Shown: positions 1 to 10,678 of the stretch, piece after piece
Numbering within the stretch: the first letter of the stretch is position 1
Layout of the letters: every line of letters begins with the position of its first letter
Assembly: GCA_032622095.1 (NCBI GenBank)
Contig: CP136061.1
Coordinates: forward strand, 175,793,692-175,857,691
Reading direction: 5' to 3'
Origin: Siphonodentalium dalli
Taxonomy: Eukaryota; Mollusca; Scaphopoda; Gadilida; Siphonodentaliidae
DNA: 64,000 nt
Notes under the pieces: model-generated
What the model was told of the DNA's origin: nothing
The model's database searches: none
What the model saw: the letters and a program-made list of their open reading frames with translations, nothing else
Translations under genes and position numbers: made by a program

Positions 1-597
1 CTGGGAAATTCCAGGGAATGCGTGCCCATAATCGGGCCATTGTGTGTGTCGCGGTCACGCAATTTTAACACTTTCGAGGTAAATACACGTGGTTGTGAAT
101 TACGTCACGCCACGTGGAATCAGGCGGAATTTAACCTGATCCTTCGATGCCGCGTACGGTACGTTAGTGATACCGAAGTTTATATAACGTGCGCGTTATG
201 TTTTTTGACTGACCGCAGTGCCCGATCCGCCGAATGTGAACATGTTATCAACTGTTACGGCAGTCCAAGGCCCACAGCAGTCAATTGCTGTGGCGAATAT
301 TGAAGCCTACGGCGATTGCCACGGCAATGCCGATTGCCGTGGTGAATGTGTGTCCTTTATAGACTCGAACCGATTGAGCTCAAACTTGCTACCTACGGGA
401 AGTGTCATGGACGGGTTAAAATTGTGACCCCGACCTGACCTTGAAAATGATCAATTCAAGGTCAAATCGGGTAAAACTGGCGGATTTCGACAAAATTTTA
501 CACCTAGGTGCAGCATACGTGTCTCGTAAGCTGTTGCAATTGCTTTTTCGAACAAAGCCATGAGAAGAACCACGCCAGTGGCGGGCTAACCTGCTAG
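1..597 (+). mobile_element. 3' part of a non-autonomous Helitron unit (start outside window)
   Basis: The stretch ends at 573-597 with the hairpin CGCCAGTGGCG, a short spacer and CTAG, the classic Helitron 3' end. Internal phrases such as ATAGACTCGAACCGATTGAGC recur in the other units here. The open frames at 22-303 and 218-427 have no recognisable motif and lie in repeat sequence. No Rep/helicase coding is visible, so the unit is non-autonomous. Confidence 0.6.
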
Positions 598-792
598 TCT
601 CCTATATATTTTGAGACTTCCGTATATATATAAGTGTGTGTGTATATGTGTACTTCATAGAATCGAAAAAGGCTGGTCGGATCGAGCTAAATTAATATTA
701 AAAAATTCAAACAAATAATAAAAATATAAACAAAATATTTAAAAAAATGTCATGTTTCTGACCATTTAAAAAGTGGCGGGCTAACCTACTAG
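598..792 (+). mobile_element. Short Helitron-like unit, 195 bp
   Basis: It starts directly after the preceding CTAG with a TCTCCTATATATTTTGAGAC type 5' end and ends with GCTAACCTACTAG at 780-792. The left arm of the 3' hairpin is degraded (only GTGGCGGG remains). The interior is A-rich. Probably an internally deleted copy. Confidence 0.55.
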
Positions 793-1817
793 TCTATATA
801 TATATTTTGAGACTTCCGTATATATGTATGTGTGTATATATATATGTGGGTACTTCATAGAATCAAAAACGCGTGTACAGATTGAGCTCAAATTTCGTAT
901 ATAAGTAAAATCCCACGGGGATCGCCGACGTCGCATTTTGGACAAGCTCTGATAACTCATTCTCCACTCCCAATCAATAAAATCACTGCAAACACGGCGG
1001 GGGTTAATCGGGTTGATATTCGCTCGCAATCCAAGAGGAGTAACCCTACATTTTTTTATATCTGTATATTTTTATATCCATATTCACTTCAAACTGCTAA
1101 ACCCGTTGAGCCAAAACTTGCTAATACCTCGCAAAATATAGAATTTACATTTTCTGATGTATACATTTTTTGTTACGGCTGAAAATCTTAGTCTATTTCC
1201 GAAACATTCAGATTTTAAAGTATAAACTTACACACCACAATTCCTGTTAACTGACGCAGCTATATGGCTGCTGAAATTTAAGTGAATCCCAGGCACTGCG
1301 ATACGTCCCGAATCTGACGGGACTTCCACTGCCCCAAACCGTGAACGCCAACGACATTGTTGGCGAGAAAATAGCCCCCAAGCCGTAAATATCAACAACA
1401 ACGACATTGTTGGCGAGAAAATAATTAGTTAAATTTACTAAATACACGCAATCCTATTTTCCCTTTTCGGCAATGTGAGATTTTTCGGGGAGCCGTGATG
1501 CCAACAACAACGACCCGAATCCCTGAATGCCAACAACAACGACATCATCGGGTCAGTTTTTAAGTGAATCCCTATACGGCAATGTGAGATTTTTCGGGTA
1601 GCCCCGAGCCGTGATGCCAACAACAACGACCCGAAGCCCTGAATGCCAACAACAACGACATCATCGGGTCAGTTTTTTCTGCCCGATGTACCTTAAATCA
1701 TACCTCTTTTAGGGAGGGTACAATAATTTCTCTTAAAAAGGCACGATTAACTCATTGAAAAGCGAAAAAAATGTCATGTTTCGGACCGACGCCGCCAGTG
1801 GCGGGCTAACCTGCTAG
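793..1817 (+). mobile_element. Helitron-like unit, ~1.0 kb
   Basis: The 5' end TCTATATATATATTTTGAG directly follows CTAG (789-792) of the previous unit. The 3' end has the hairpin CCGCCAGTGGCGG, then GCTAACCTG and CTAG at 1814-1817. Inside are repeated CAACAACAACGAC(A/C) blocks (about 1350-1660) and the phrase GGGTCAGTTTTT near 1551 and 1665. No coding sequence is recognised. Confidence 0.65.
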
Positions 1818-2584
1818 TCTACTATATAATTTGAGACTTCCGTATATATATATATATATGTATGTGTGTATATATGTGGGTACTTCATAGAATCGAAAAC
1901 GCGTGTACAGATTGAGCTCAAATTTTGTATATAAGTGTAAAATCCCACGGACACCGTCTCGTTTTGGAGAAGCTCAGAGCACCTCTTCTCCCTTCCCAAT
2001 CATCAAAATCACCACGCCACTCGGGGGTTAAGGCATCAACGATCTTTATATTGACCATATTCGGAGGTGTTAAGGATTAACGCTCTTTATTGCATTGGAT
2101 GTGGTGAAACGACTGACCCCATGCGTCCGAAATACAGATGCGCGACGAAATGCAATTATCTCGATTAAAAAGGCAGCATTGATCTAAGCAGCGTTTTTTT
2201 ACAATTCAACGCAATGCTATCGCTCGAAATATTATGCAGAGAGATTTCACGACTGGATTAATTGACTGTCCGCTCTTTTCGGGGACTACAGGGAAGTTTA
2301 GGATGGGTACCATGAATTAACTCATTGAAAAACAAAGAATGCGTTGTCTGTCGTTCCTAGGAAGGGGGATTTCATCGGGTCAATTAGAATAAAAATTAAA
2401 TAAATAGGTCAATTAGAATAAAAATTAAATAAATATTAAAAAAAACATAAATTAAATTTAAAAAACATTAAATTAAATAAATATTAAAAAATTAAAAAAA
2501 TATATAAATAAAAAAAAAATAATTAAAAAAAAAATTTTTGTCATGTTTCTGACCAACCACGCCAGTGGCGGACTAACCTGCTAG
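1818..2584 (+). mobile_element. Helitron-like unit, ~0.77 kb
   Basis: Starts TCTACTATATAATTTGAGAC after CTAG and ends with a CGCCAGTGGCG hairpin near 2570 and CTAG at 2581-2584. The 3' third (2380-2540) is an A/T-only low-complexity stretch of AATTAAATAAAT type. Confidence 0.65.
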
Positions 2585-3032
2585 TCTATACTATATATTT
2601 TGAGACTTCCGTATATATATATATATATATGTGTGTACTTTATAGAATAGAAAACGACTGCACCCATCGAGCTCAAATTTCGTGGTCGCGTTTTGGAGAA
2701 GCTCACAGCACCTGTTCTCCAATCTCAGTCACAAAAAACGGCACTGCGGTGGTTAATCAAGTGATAATTTAATAAGCGTTTGTTTTTGACGCACCGAGCC
2801 CGTGCGACGCAAGCTTCGCGCATGCGCAGACGTGATCTCGGAAACGGGTGGAGCTATCGACTTAAATTTGCTATGTGAATGTATCTTGTCCCGGATACAA
2901 ATTTTATCGGGTCGCCGAGCCCGTGCGACGCAAGCTTCGCGCATGCGCAGACCAGATCTCGGAAACGGGTGGAGCTATCGACTTGAAATTTGGTTTTTGA
3001 ATAGCCCGGACAACGTCGGGCTCATCGGCTAG
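2585..3032 (+). mobile_element. Helitron-like unit with a different 3' hairpin, 448 bp
   Basis: The 5' end is TCTATACTATATATTTTGAG. The 3' end differs from its neighbours: the hairpin AGCCCG-GAC-AAC-GTC-GGGCT lies at 3003-3022, then CATCGG and CTAG at 3029-3032. Inside are two ~118-bp tandem copies containing CATGCGCAGAC and ATCTCGGAAACGGGTGGAGC (about 2797-2995). The same hairpin at 13192-13212 is not followed by CTAG. Confidence 0.6.
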
Positions 3033-3305
3033 TCTATCTTCTATATATTTTGAGAACTCCGTGTATTCGAGAGATAGCCCACACCCTCCGGATCTCAATG
3101 ATATGATCGTGAATGAGTATTGATATACCCCACTAAACTTTGACAAACACCAGTAATGGTGTGTAGATCATTTACATATATCTCCTATATATTTTGATAC
3201 AATCTATCTAATTTACATATCTCTCTTATATATTTATGTTTGTGTGTGTGTTGTACTTCATACAAATCTACGATTCTCGACCGATCGGGACGAAACTTGG
3301 TACGT

Positions 3306-4330
3306 CAGGGCTGGCGATCTAGAAAATCCAGGAGGGCTATTAATAGCCCTCCTAGATATGCCTAGGAGGGCGATAGCCCTCCTCAACTTTTAAAGTTATG
3401 ATTTATTTTATCTGAGTTACTACTGCCGTTAGTTTGTCTATTTTTGATGTTGTATAACAACTCCATCTAAATTAAAAAAAATTATGTGGAAACAAAGTGT
3501 CCACAGAGTTGTGAATGTCAAAATCCCCCACAGTAATTATGGTATGGTGAATATTTAACTATGTTTTATATGTTATTGAACTTATGATAATTGATATGAA
3601 CAAGAAACAAAATGTAAGAGTGTTTGTACTCAACAATTTGTCAGTCGGCATCCAACCCATGCAACGGAATTCCATTTCCGATCGCAGACTGCTGCTTGCA
3701 GCAGTCAAGTCGCTATCTAGGCTATAGATTTACTGGGTGTTTGCAATTGGGGACATAGAAAATAGTTTCTGAACTTTAATAATTGAATAACAGTGTAAAC
3801 TAGAATACGTGGATACATTTAGCTAATTATATTAAAATATTGTCAATCGAAGCGATAAAAGAGCTGCAAGCTAATACAATTTTCACTGATAGGAACCGGA
3901 AACGGAACGAAAGGTTGAACTCAATTGGGACAGTGACATTTGGTTCTCACTATCCACAAACATGTGTTCATTTTATCCAGTGAAATATATCGTAAGCTCA
4001 ATCTTATGAAGAGAAATAATTTATTTTGGTCATAAAATGTGTGAGAATCGATCAAAAGATCAGATTTACGAAACAGTTCGTTCCGGAATTTACTGATTCC
4101 GCTATAATTCCCATTTGACATTACCGTCAGGTCACGCATGCGCACAGTCCACACACTGTACAATATAATTACGATTTTGATGCAGTATTTTACTCATTAA
4201 ACACAATAAAATAACTAAATAATAAATGTCCTATCGTAGACGAGGCGGGCTATAAAAAGCCCGCCTTGGAAAATTCTAGGCGGGCTGTAGGCGGGCAGCC
4301 CGCCAGCCCGCCTTGAGATTTCCAGGCCTG
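3306..4330. mobile_element. Non-autonomous hAT-like element, ~1.03 kb
   Basis: It begins CAGGGCTGG and ends CCAGGCCTG, imperfect inverted termini of the CAGG type usual for hAT. GTACGT flanks both sides (3300-3305 and 4331-4336). The empty site GGTACGTGTGTGTAG exists at 10949 in a related Helitron copy. Subterminal palindromes lie at both ends: GGAGGGCTATTAATAGCCCTCC-like near 3331 and GGCGGGC motifs at 4244-4315. The visible duplication is 6 bp rather than the 8 bp usual for hAT, so an end may have lost 2 bp. I see no transposase; the 80-aa minus-strand frame at 3921-4163 has no motif. Confidence 0.65.
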
Positions 4331-4524
4331 GTACGTGTGTGTAGTTTGACCAGGCGGTGGTCGTTGTCGTATTGGCGAGCCCGTGCGATGCCCGTGCAGC
4401 GCATGCGCAGACGAGATCTCGGAAACGGGTGGAGCTATCGACTTGAAATTTGCTATGTGAATGTATCTTGCGCCGGGTACAAATTTTATCGGGTCGCCGA
4501 GCCCGTGCGACGCCCGTGCCGCGC

Positions 4525-6453
4525 ATGTGCAGACGAGATCTCGGAAACGCGTTGAGACATTCCGTATTTACGGAAGCTAGACATAACAGCGAGGAACTTC
4601 AACAGTGCAAACTGAAGCAACGATTCCACCGAGACTCTGGAAAGCCAAACCGCGAAAAATACGCTAATGATATTTACAATATAGTGCAGTTTATTCGGGG
4701 TGACAATTTCAGTGTTATACGCGATGTCGTTACGAAAACACTATCTGTGAACAGTAGCACAATACAACCTGGTAATGAGCCCAACAAAAGAGAGTCTTCG
4801 GAGCCGTGCAAATGTAATACGATCTGTATACAAGAGAAACTCACTGAAACTCTGACCGATTTGACTCTTACAAAAAAGAACCAATTGGAACGTGAACAAA
4901 AATGGTCAGACGACTTGTCATCAGTGAATAGCTCTATAAACACACTGACAAAAAACCAGTCAGACATAACTCTCTTGGAGACAATTGTTTGTGATGTCAA
5001 ACTGAAGTGCAATTCTAACTCAACGTCTATTGGTAGCACCATTGGCAATGTAGCTTCAGTCAGTCTCGGACTGGATCGTCTGCGAGATGATAAGTGCATG
5101 GGTTTCGACAATCTAAAGCATCGCGTTAAGATGTTAGAAAGCAACGTCGGCTCATCACAGGACGACTATCATACATTTATCAAATCTGTGAACTCCAAAG
5201 TGTCCGACATGTCGAAGTCTTTCGTCAAACACGAGTCGTTAGATCGAAGACTATCTTCTCTCACAAGCAAATGCTCATCGACGGTTGGAACTATTAAGCA
5301 GCATGTTTACGGTGTAGAGAGACAGTTGTCTACAATGTTTGAGCTTTTGGCCCAAGATACTGTTGTGAAGTACAATACACTGGGAGCAGTGGTACAGTCT
5401 TGCATGCAAACTGATCACACTCAACCAATCGATTTGCTGTGGAAAGCTACCGACATGTCACATCATAATTTGTCAATAGGAGATCCTCAGGCAAACAGCA
5501 GTACAAACTCTGGAACACAAAACCAACCTAGGACACCGGGTGCTCTTGCCACAAATTCCAATGATATAATTATTGACAGTGTAGTAAATAACAGTGATGT
5601 TAGCCCTAAAATCCTGCCCGAACCGTCGGTCGATCCACTCGACCACTTATCTCCTATAAATTGGTCAAAGGATACCAGCTCCCTAATGAGGGAAATTCTT
5701 GTCAAGACCAAAAAATCTACTGACTATACTACCACGAATCAAGCTGACACTCAGTCAAGATCTCCAACATTCAGTAATATGCTGGCGAATACCGCAGGTG
5801 TTGGCAATTCGATTGCCTCTTCGAAAGCGCAATCTGACAATGTCGCATCGGGACAACATTCCTCGCATTCTAATTCAAACTATAACGAAAGTTTAAATAG
5901 CATTCCTGTCATTTCAACAACCGAGCAGAATGAGGAAAGACAACGAACGTCCAACACAGACCGCACGCGCGACGACATGAGAATGGCCCACAACTCGTCA
6001 GTTCGTAATAAATATGACAACAACTCGAAAATGCAAGTATTCAATTCATACCACCAACAAACTTCAGCATCAGAAACCGATTCGACGCACATATTCCATG
6101 ATGTCCCACCACGCGATTACCACGACGAAGAATATCGTCACGACGATACATGCGGCTTTAAAGGCGTGTTACCTAAAAGAGGTCGGAGAACCCGTAAAAT
6201 CTTTATAGGAAGGATTGCTACAACTGCCAAAGAACGCGATCTTTGGACATTCTTCGAAAATAGAGGCATATTGCCCACATTCGTTCGACTCATGGCCAGT
6301 ACAAGGAATGGCACACAATCAGCCCGAGTTAATTTATACGCAGATGATATAAAATTGCTGTACCAAGAAGATTTCTGGCCCAAAGGCATCATTGCCAGAC
6401 CATGGCGTTCTGATCCACCTCAGCGTGACTATCATGGAGATACAGCCAAATAA
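4525..6453 (+). CDS. LINE ORF1 protein (nucleic-acid-binding chaperone type)
   Basis: An open frame of about 640 residues. The first ATG (4525) lies in flanking Helitron sequence, and the LINE part begins near 4551, so the true start is unclear and the LINE 5' end may be truncated. Residues about 30-300 are polar and heptad-like, consistent with a coiled coil. The middle is Ser/Thr/Asn-rich and low in complexity. The C-terminal ~85 residues contain RKIFIGRI, DLWTFFENRGI, FVRLMAS and FWPKGIIARPW, an RRM-like fold seen in many invertebrate LINE ORF1 proteins. In this family it would coat the element RNA and assist target-primed reverse transcription. No stop or frameshift interrupts it. It overlaps ORF2 by 20 nt, so ORF2 may be translated by reinitiation. 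Confidence 0.7.
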   Translation: MCRRDLGNALRHSVFTEARHNSEELQQCKLKQRFHRDSGKPNREKYANDIYNIVQFIRGDNFSVIRDVVTKTLSVNSSTIQPGNEPNKRESSEPCKCNTICIQEKLTETLTDLTLTKKNQLEREQKWSDDLSSVNSSINTLTKNQSDITLLETIVCDVKLKCNSNSTSIGSTIGNVASVSLGLDRLRDDKCMGFDNLKHRVKMLESNVGSSQDDYHTFIKSVNSKVSDMSKSFVKHESLDRRLSSLTSKCSSTVGTIKQHVYGVERQLSTMFELLAQDTVVKYNTLGAVVQSCMQTDHTQPIDLLWKATDMSHHNLSIGDPQANSSTNSGTQNQPRTPGALATNSNDIIIDSVVNNSDVSPKILPEPSVDPLDHLSPINWSKDTSSLMREILVKTKKSTDYTTTNQADTQSRSPTFSNMLANTAGVGNSIASSKAQSDNVASGQHSSHSNSNYNESLNSIPVISTTEQNEERQRTSNTDRTRDDMRMAHNSSVRNKYDNNSKMQVFNSYHQQTSASETDSTHIFHDVPPRDYHDEEYRHDDTCGFKGVLPKRGRRTRKIFIGRIATTAKERDLWTFFENRGILPTFVRLMASTRNGTQSARVNLYADDIKLLYQEDFWPKGIIARPWRSDPPQRDYHGDTAK

Positions 6454-9400
6454 GCTTAATATATTGACGTGGAATGCCACAGGCTTCATGTCATCCCAGC
6501 TATACATTTGTGATATTCTGAAAACATTAAAATACAGCTTCGTCGGAATATCTGAGCACTGGCTTAGTGAACAAAATGTTATTTCACTTGAAACACTACA
6601 TCATTCCTATTCCGCCGTGGTAAAGCCGGGGCGAACAATCAAAACTAAAACTAACGCCACGTTCACAAGAGACGGAGTAGCCATTATGATACGAAAAGAC
6701 TTGCTCAACAGATGTACAGTGATCGATCTACCACACGAATGGTGCGCAGGCATCAACTTCAACGTTTCCCCCAGCATGTCACTGGCATTCATTCAAGTAT
6801 ATATGCCAAACACAAACCATGGAGATGACGAATTTCAGAAGTGTTTAGCATCTCTGTTGGACATTTATTCCATGCTATCACAAGAAGGTTCTGTTATTTT
6901 AATGGGCGATTTCAACGTACACCTAGGAGATGCCAGAGGTGAAAATCTTCCCACGCGTCACTCGTTCCGTTCTATGGTTATGAATACATTCTCCAAAGAC
7001 ACATGCATGTGGTCTACTGTTTGTTCGCCTTCGTGCAAGGGACCACGATTCACATTCTTTCCTTTCGCTGCAGTGGCCAGTCCAACCACTATTGATCATA
7101 TCTTCATACCAGAATGTATGGTACATTTGGTATCGTCATGTCGCGTCTTGGATGATGTACCATCGAATGTGTCAAACCATCTGCCTGTGACATGTGCCAT
7201 TACCGTGGACATGTATGACCACCAAACCACAGCCACCCGCAAACACATCCGCACTGTGTATAAATGGAAAGGTGGTGACACTTAGGGATACCGTATAATC
7301 CTGAATACGGCGTGCTCCGAGATGTTAAAGCGACATATCGTTGACAATTCTGACGTTGATAAATTCTACGCGGATGTTGTATCCTCACTCCATGAGGCTG
7401 CCCTGTCAGCTATTGGTGAACGAAAGTTCCAGACACACATGAAGCCCTACTGGAATTCTGACCTATCTTCGCTACAACAAAATGTGAAAGCAAACCGTTC
7501 AAAGTGGTTATTGTCTGGGAAAAAACATTCCACGGAATCAAGTGATTATCTGAACTACAAGGACTCAAAACGTCGATTTCAGCGGGCTCTAAGGATAGCC
7601 GTGTGCAATCACGAGCAAAAATTCCTGTTAGATGTTGAAACTGCAGCAAACGAAAATCCCACCTGTTTCTGGAAAATGACGAAGTCTAAAACTAACTCCC
7701 ATGCAGTTACGAGTGGTATGGATTTCGGAAATGGTATGTGTAAAGAGCCTAGTGCGATCTTATCAGGCTGGAAATGCTATTTTGAGAACTTATACACTCC
7801 CACAGTACACGCTGATCCCCCCGAGTTCAACAAATTCATTACCAACAGCCTCTCGTCGGAATTCGATCCCTCCTGCATAAATTATGACTCGACAATATTT
7901 TGCAATGAAATAATGTCAGAAGATGTCAATGCTCAAATAAAAAACATGAAGAAAAACAAATCATCGGGTCCGGATGGTATTGCTAACGAGCACCTGATAT
8001 TTTCTTCTAAACAAATGGTGTCAGTGATTTGTAAACTCTTCAATGGTATTCTTTCACGGGAATGGATTCCCACGGTTATGAAATCTGGTATCATTATTCC
8101 TCTGCACAAAGGCGACCCGAAGCCGCGGACTAAGCCAGACAGTTATCGTGCAATCACACTTCTCTCCTCATTGTATAAACTATTCGAGTCGGTCATCTTA
8201 CACAGATTTCTGAAAAGTCCATCCCTTAATAAATTTCCACATGCTCTGCAATTCGGATTCCAGAAGGGAGTCAGCTGCACTATGACGTCGTTCATTGTGC
8301 AGGAAGCTATACACTATGCACGCGACAACCACTCCAAAGCTTATGTTTGCTACCTTGACTCTGCAAAGGCATTTGACTGCGTTTGGCACGAGGGCCTCCT
8401 GTACAAACTGAACAACCTCGGATTCAATGGGAAAATACTTCGGATAATCCGCAACATGTACTCAAATTGCGCTAGCTGTGTGCTCCACAATGGTGATTTG
8501 TCAGAGTCATTTGAAATTCGCCAAGGAACAAGACAAGGGGCCGTAACATCGCCTTTTTTCTACTTGACATTCATTGACGATCTCTTGTCTACTCTGGAAG
8601 TTTCAGATCAAGGTGCATCTATTGGCAATATCAACTGTACCTCACCAACAACTGCAGATGATATTACTATAGTTTCCCTCACAAAAGCTGGTTTGGACAA
8701 CTTGATGAAAATCTGCTTCAACTACAGCAAGAAATGGCGCTTCTGTTTTTCAAAATCTAAGAGTTCCGTTGTCGTATACAACGAAACGAAACAACAACAC
8801 ACAAACCAACAAAGATCGTGGATTCTTGGGAATGACACGATCGATGAAAGCACCAACTGTCGCCATCTGGGAATTTCTCAAGGAAAATTCGGCAACACTG
8901 TTAACCGTGCTACAAATATATCTGAAGTGTTGAGAAAAACATACTTCTCTATCGCTGGTAGGAAATCCTTAAGTATGTGCACCCCTCTCACAATGAATAA
9001 TCTCCTACACACAGTTGTGCTTCCAAAGGCTCTTTATGGCGCTGAACTCCTATATTCAACAGATGACAACGCTCTCTGCACAATTGAAAAGGGTCTACGT
9101 ACATGTATAAAGCACATACAGAATCTTCCAACACGGGCGAGCACAAACCTCTCACTCAGTCTCCTGGGTGTTTTACCGATGAGTCGCCAACTACATTTGA
9201 GAAAACTTCTCTTCCTCGGCGAACTTATCCTCTTGCCTGCGACTCGAGACTTTCCTTTACGAATTTTCATGAAAAACCTCTATATGCACAATTTATTCAA
9301 TGTGAATACCACCGGTTATGTAAAAGACATCATCTAGAAGTGTACAATCTGTCTTCTTATCTTCAAGAATTCTTATCTTCTGGATCCTTCCCAAAGAAGA

Positions 9401-9921
9401 TCATTTGGAAGCAACTCGTTAAGTCGACCATAAGAGCTCACTATTGTGATGCATGGACTTCAGCAGTGGGTGCCAATGGTCGCTCTTCTAATCTTCTCCT
9501 CATTCATAACCAGCCTCTCGCAGTCTGGAGTGTGTGGCGTCTTCTTGCTGCCCATCCTAACAGGAGTTTGGAACTGAAAAATCTTGCTAGACTTCTAAAT
9601 AGATTGTTGTTCGAAAACAATGCCCGATGCATGCTGTGTGGCCACACATATAACAATGAAATTGGACATATTACTGACTCGTGCAGATCTGCCACCATGT
9701 ACAGACTCTGATATAATTACTGGTGTATGCTTATCGATAGCTTCGACATCCAACTATTTAGTTACCTGGATGCTCTCCCAAACGACCATTTAAATGCGCT
9801 GTTAATACTTGGCAGTACCCAACTTGGTTGTCATATCCCGACTGAGTCATGGGAGCAGCTCATCATCGCATCTGCTGCATTTCTGTATGTTGGTTGTCAA
9901 CTAATTCGCCCCGGAAGTTAA
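6434..9921 (+). pseudogene. LINE ORF2: AP-like endonuclease + reverse transcriptase, broken
   Basis: Starts at ATG 6434 inside the end of ORF1. The endonuclease (6434 to ~7210) shows ILTWNATGF, FVGISEHWL, VYMPN, LMGDFNVHLGD and SNHLPVT, the APE fold that nicks the target. An in-frame TAG at 7283-7285 interrupts it. The reverse transcriptase follows (~7900-8900) with KSSGPDGIANEH, YRAITLLSS, YLDSAKAFDCVWH (motif A), RQGTRQGAVTSPFF and TADDITIV. The catalytic box reads TADD instead of the usual Y/FADD. Near 9333 a one-base frameshift moves the frame from ...VKDII to EVYNL.... A C-terminal CX2C...HX4C knuckle (CMLCGH to DSC, 9628-9690) follows, then an in-frame TGA at 9709-9711, and the frame closes at 9919-9921. 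Both stops could be single substitutions (TGA from CGA is typical CpG decay). Confidence 0.8.
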
Positions 9922-10191
9922 AAGATGACATTCACATGACATTTGATGCAATATGCCTCTCATGTGGACAATTTTCAACTATGATCTGGCCTCCTTGCCA
10001 CCCGCATCTACAATGTTTTCTCATATACTCGTTTTTACCTTGCTCTTCGTACAATGTACACATCTTTCCAATTTATGTATACAATGTCCTTCCTTGTAAA
10101 TAGATGCTGGTGTATAGTCCACTTACAATGGTCTCGTTACCACATATTTTCTGTAACTGATATGTATATATGCTCTTCATACTTGGAGGTC

Positions 10192-10197
10192 AATAAA
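10192..10197 (+). other. Polyadenylation signal of the LINE
   Basis: AATAAA lies ~270 bp after the ORF2 end and just before the junction with Helitron sequence, as expected for a LINE 3' end. Confidence 0.5.
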
Positions 10198-10678
10198 CAA
10201 TAATAATACTACACATGACAGCCGATGGACAATTGGTCTCTATATATGTACCAAAATTACGCCGCGTTGGTGACTGGGAAATTCCAGGGAATGCCGATTG
10301 AGCTCAAACTTGCTACCTACGGGAAGTGTCATATATATGTGTGTGTCCTTTATAGACTCGAACCGATTGAGCTCAAACTTGCTAAATATGGGAAGTGTCA
10401 TGGACGGGTTCATTGAAAAACAAAATTAAAAAGGCACAATTAACTCCTTGAAAAACAAAAACAAATCGGGTAAAATTGAAAAACAAAAAATTCAATTAAA
10501 AAATTAAAAAGGCACAATTAACTCATTGAAAAACAACAAATTAAATTAAAATTGTCATGTTTCTGACTATTGCCGAAATTTGCTGCAAATGCAGCACAAG
10601 TGTCTCGGAACCTGTTGCAATTGCTTTTTCGAACAAAGCCATGGGACGAATGCCGCCAGCGGCGGGCTAACCTGCTAG

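Larger units (their letters stand above)
4551..10205 (+). mobile_element. Nearly full-length CR1/jockey-type LINE
   Basis: A two-ORF non-LTR retrotransposon. The left junction is where the Helitron phrase ATCTCGGAAACG changes to unrelated sequence near 4551. The right end follows AATAAA (10192-10197) and an AAT-rich tail. ORF1 (to 6453) overlaps ORF2 (from 6434) by 20 nt. ORF2 is one long frame broken by two in-frame stops and one frameshift. No target-site duplication was resolved. The clade within the CR1/jockey superfamily cannot be fixed by eye. Confidence 0.8.
3033..10678 (+). mobile_element. Helitron-like unit interrupted by a hAT-like element and a LINE
   Basis: It starts TCTATCTTCTATATATTTTG right after CTAG and ends with CCGCCAGCGGCGG, GCTAACCTG and CTAG at 10675-10678. 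Helitron sequence is visible at 3033-3305, 4331-4550 and 10211-10678. The gaps hold the hAT-like element (3306-4330) and a LINE (about 4551-10205). The unit starting at 10679 shows the uninterrupted sequence across the hAT site (10944-10975), which makes the insertion clear. Confidence 0.6.

Noticed and set aside
4215-4526. 103-aa minus-strand frame and similar frames at 2904-3146, 10916-11194 and 12900-13133
   Set aside because: They are the same translated Helitron-internal repeat in several copies, with no domain and no independent gene context.
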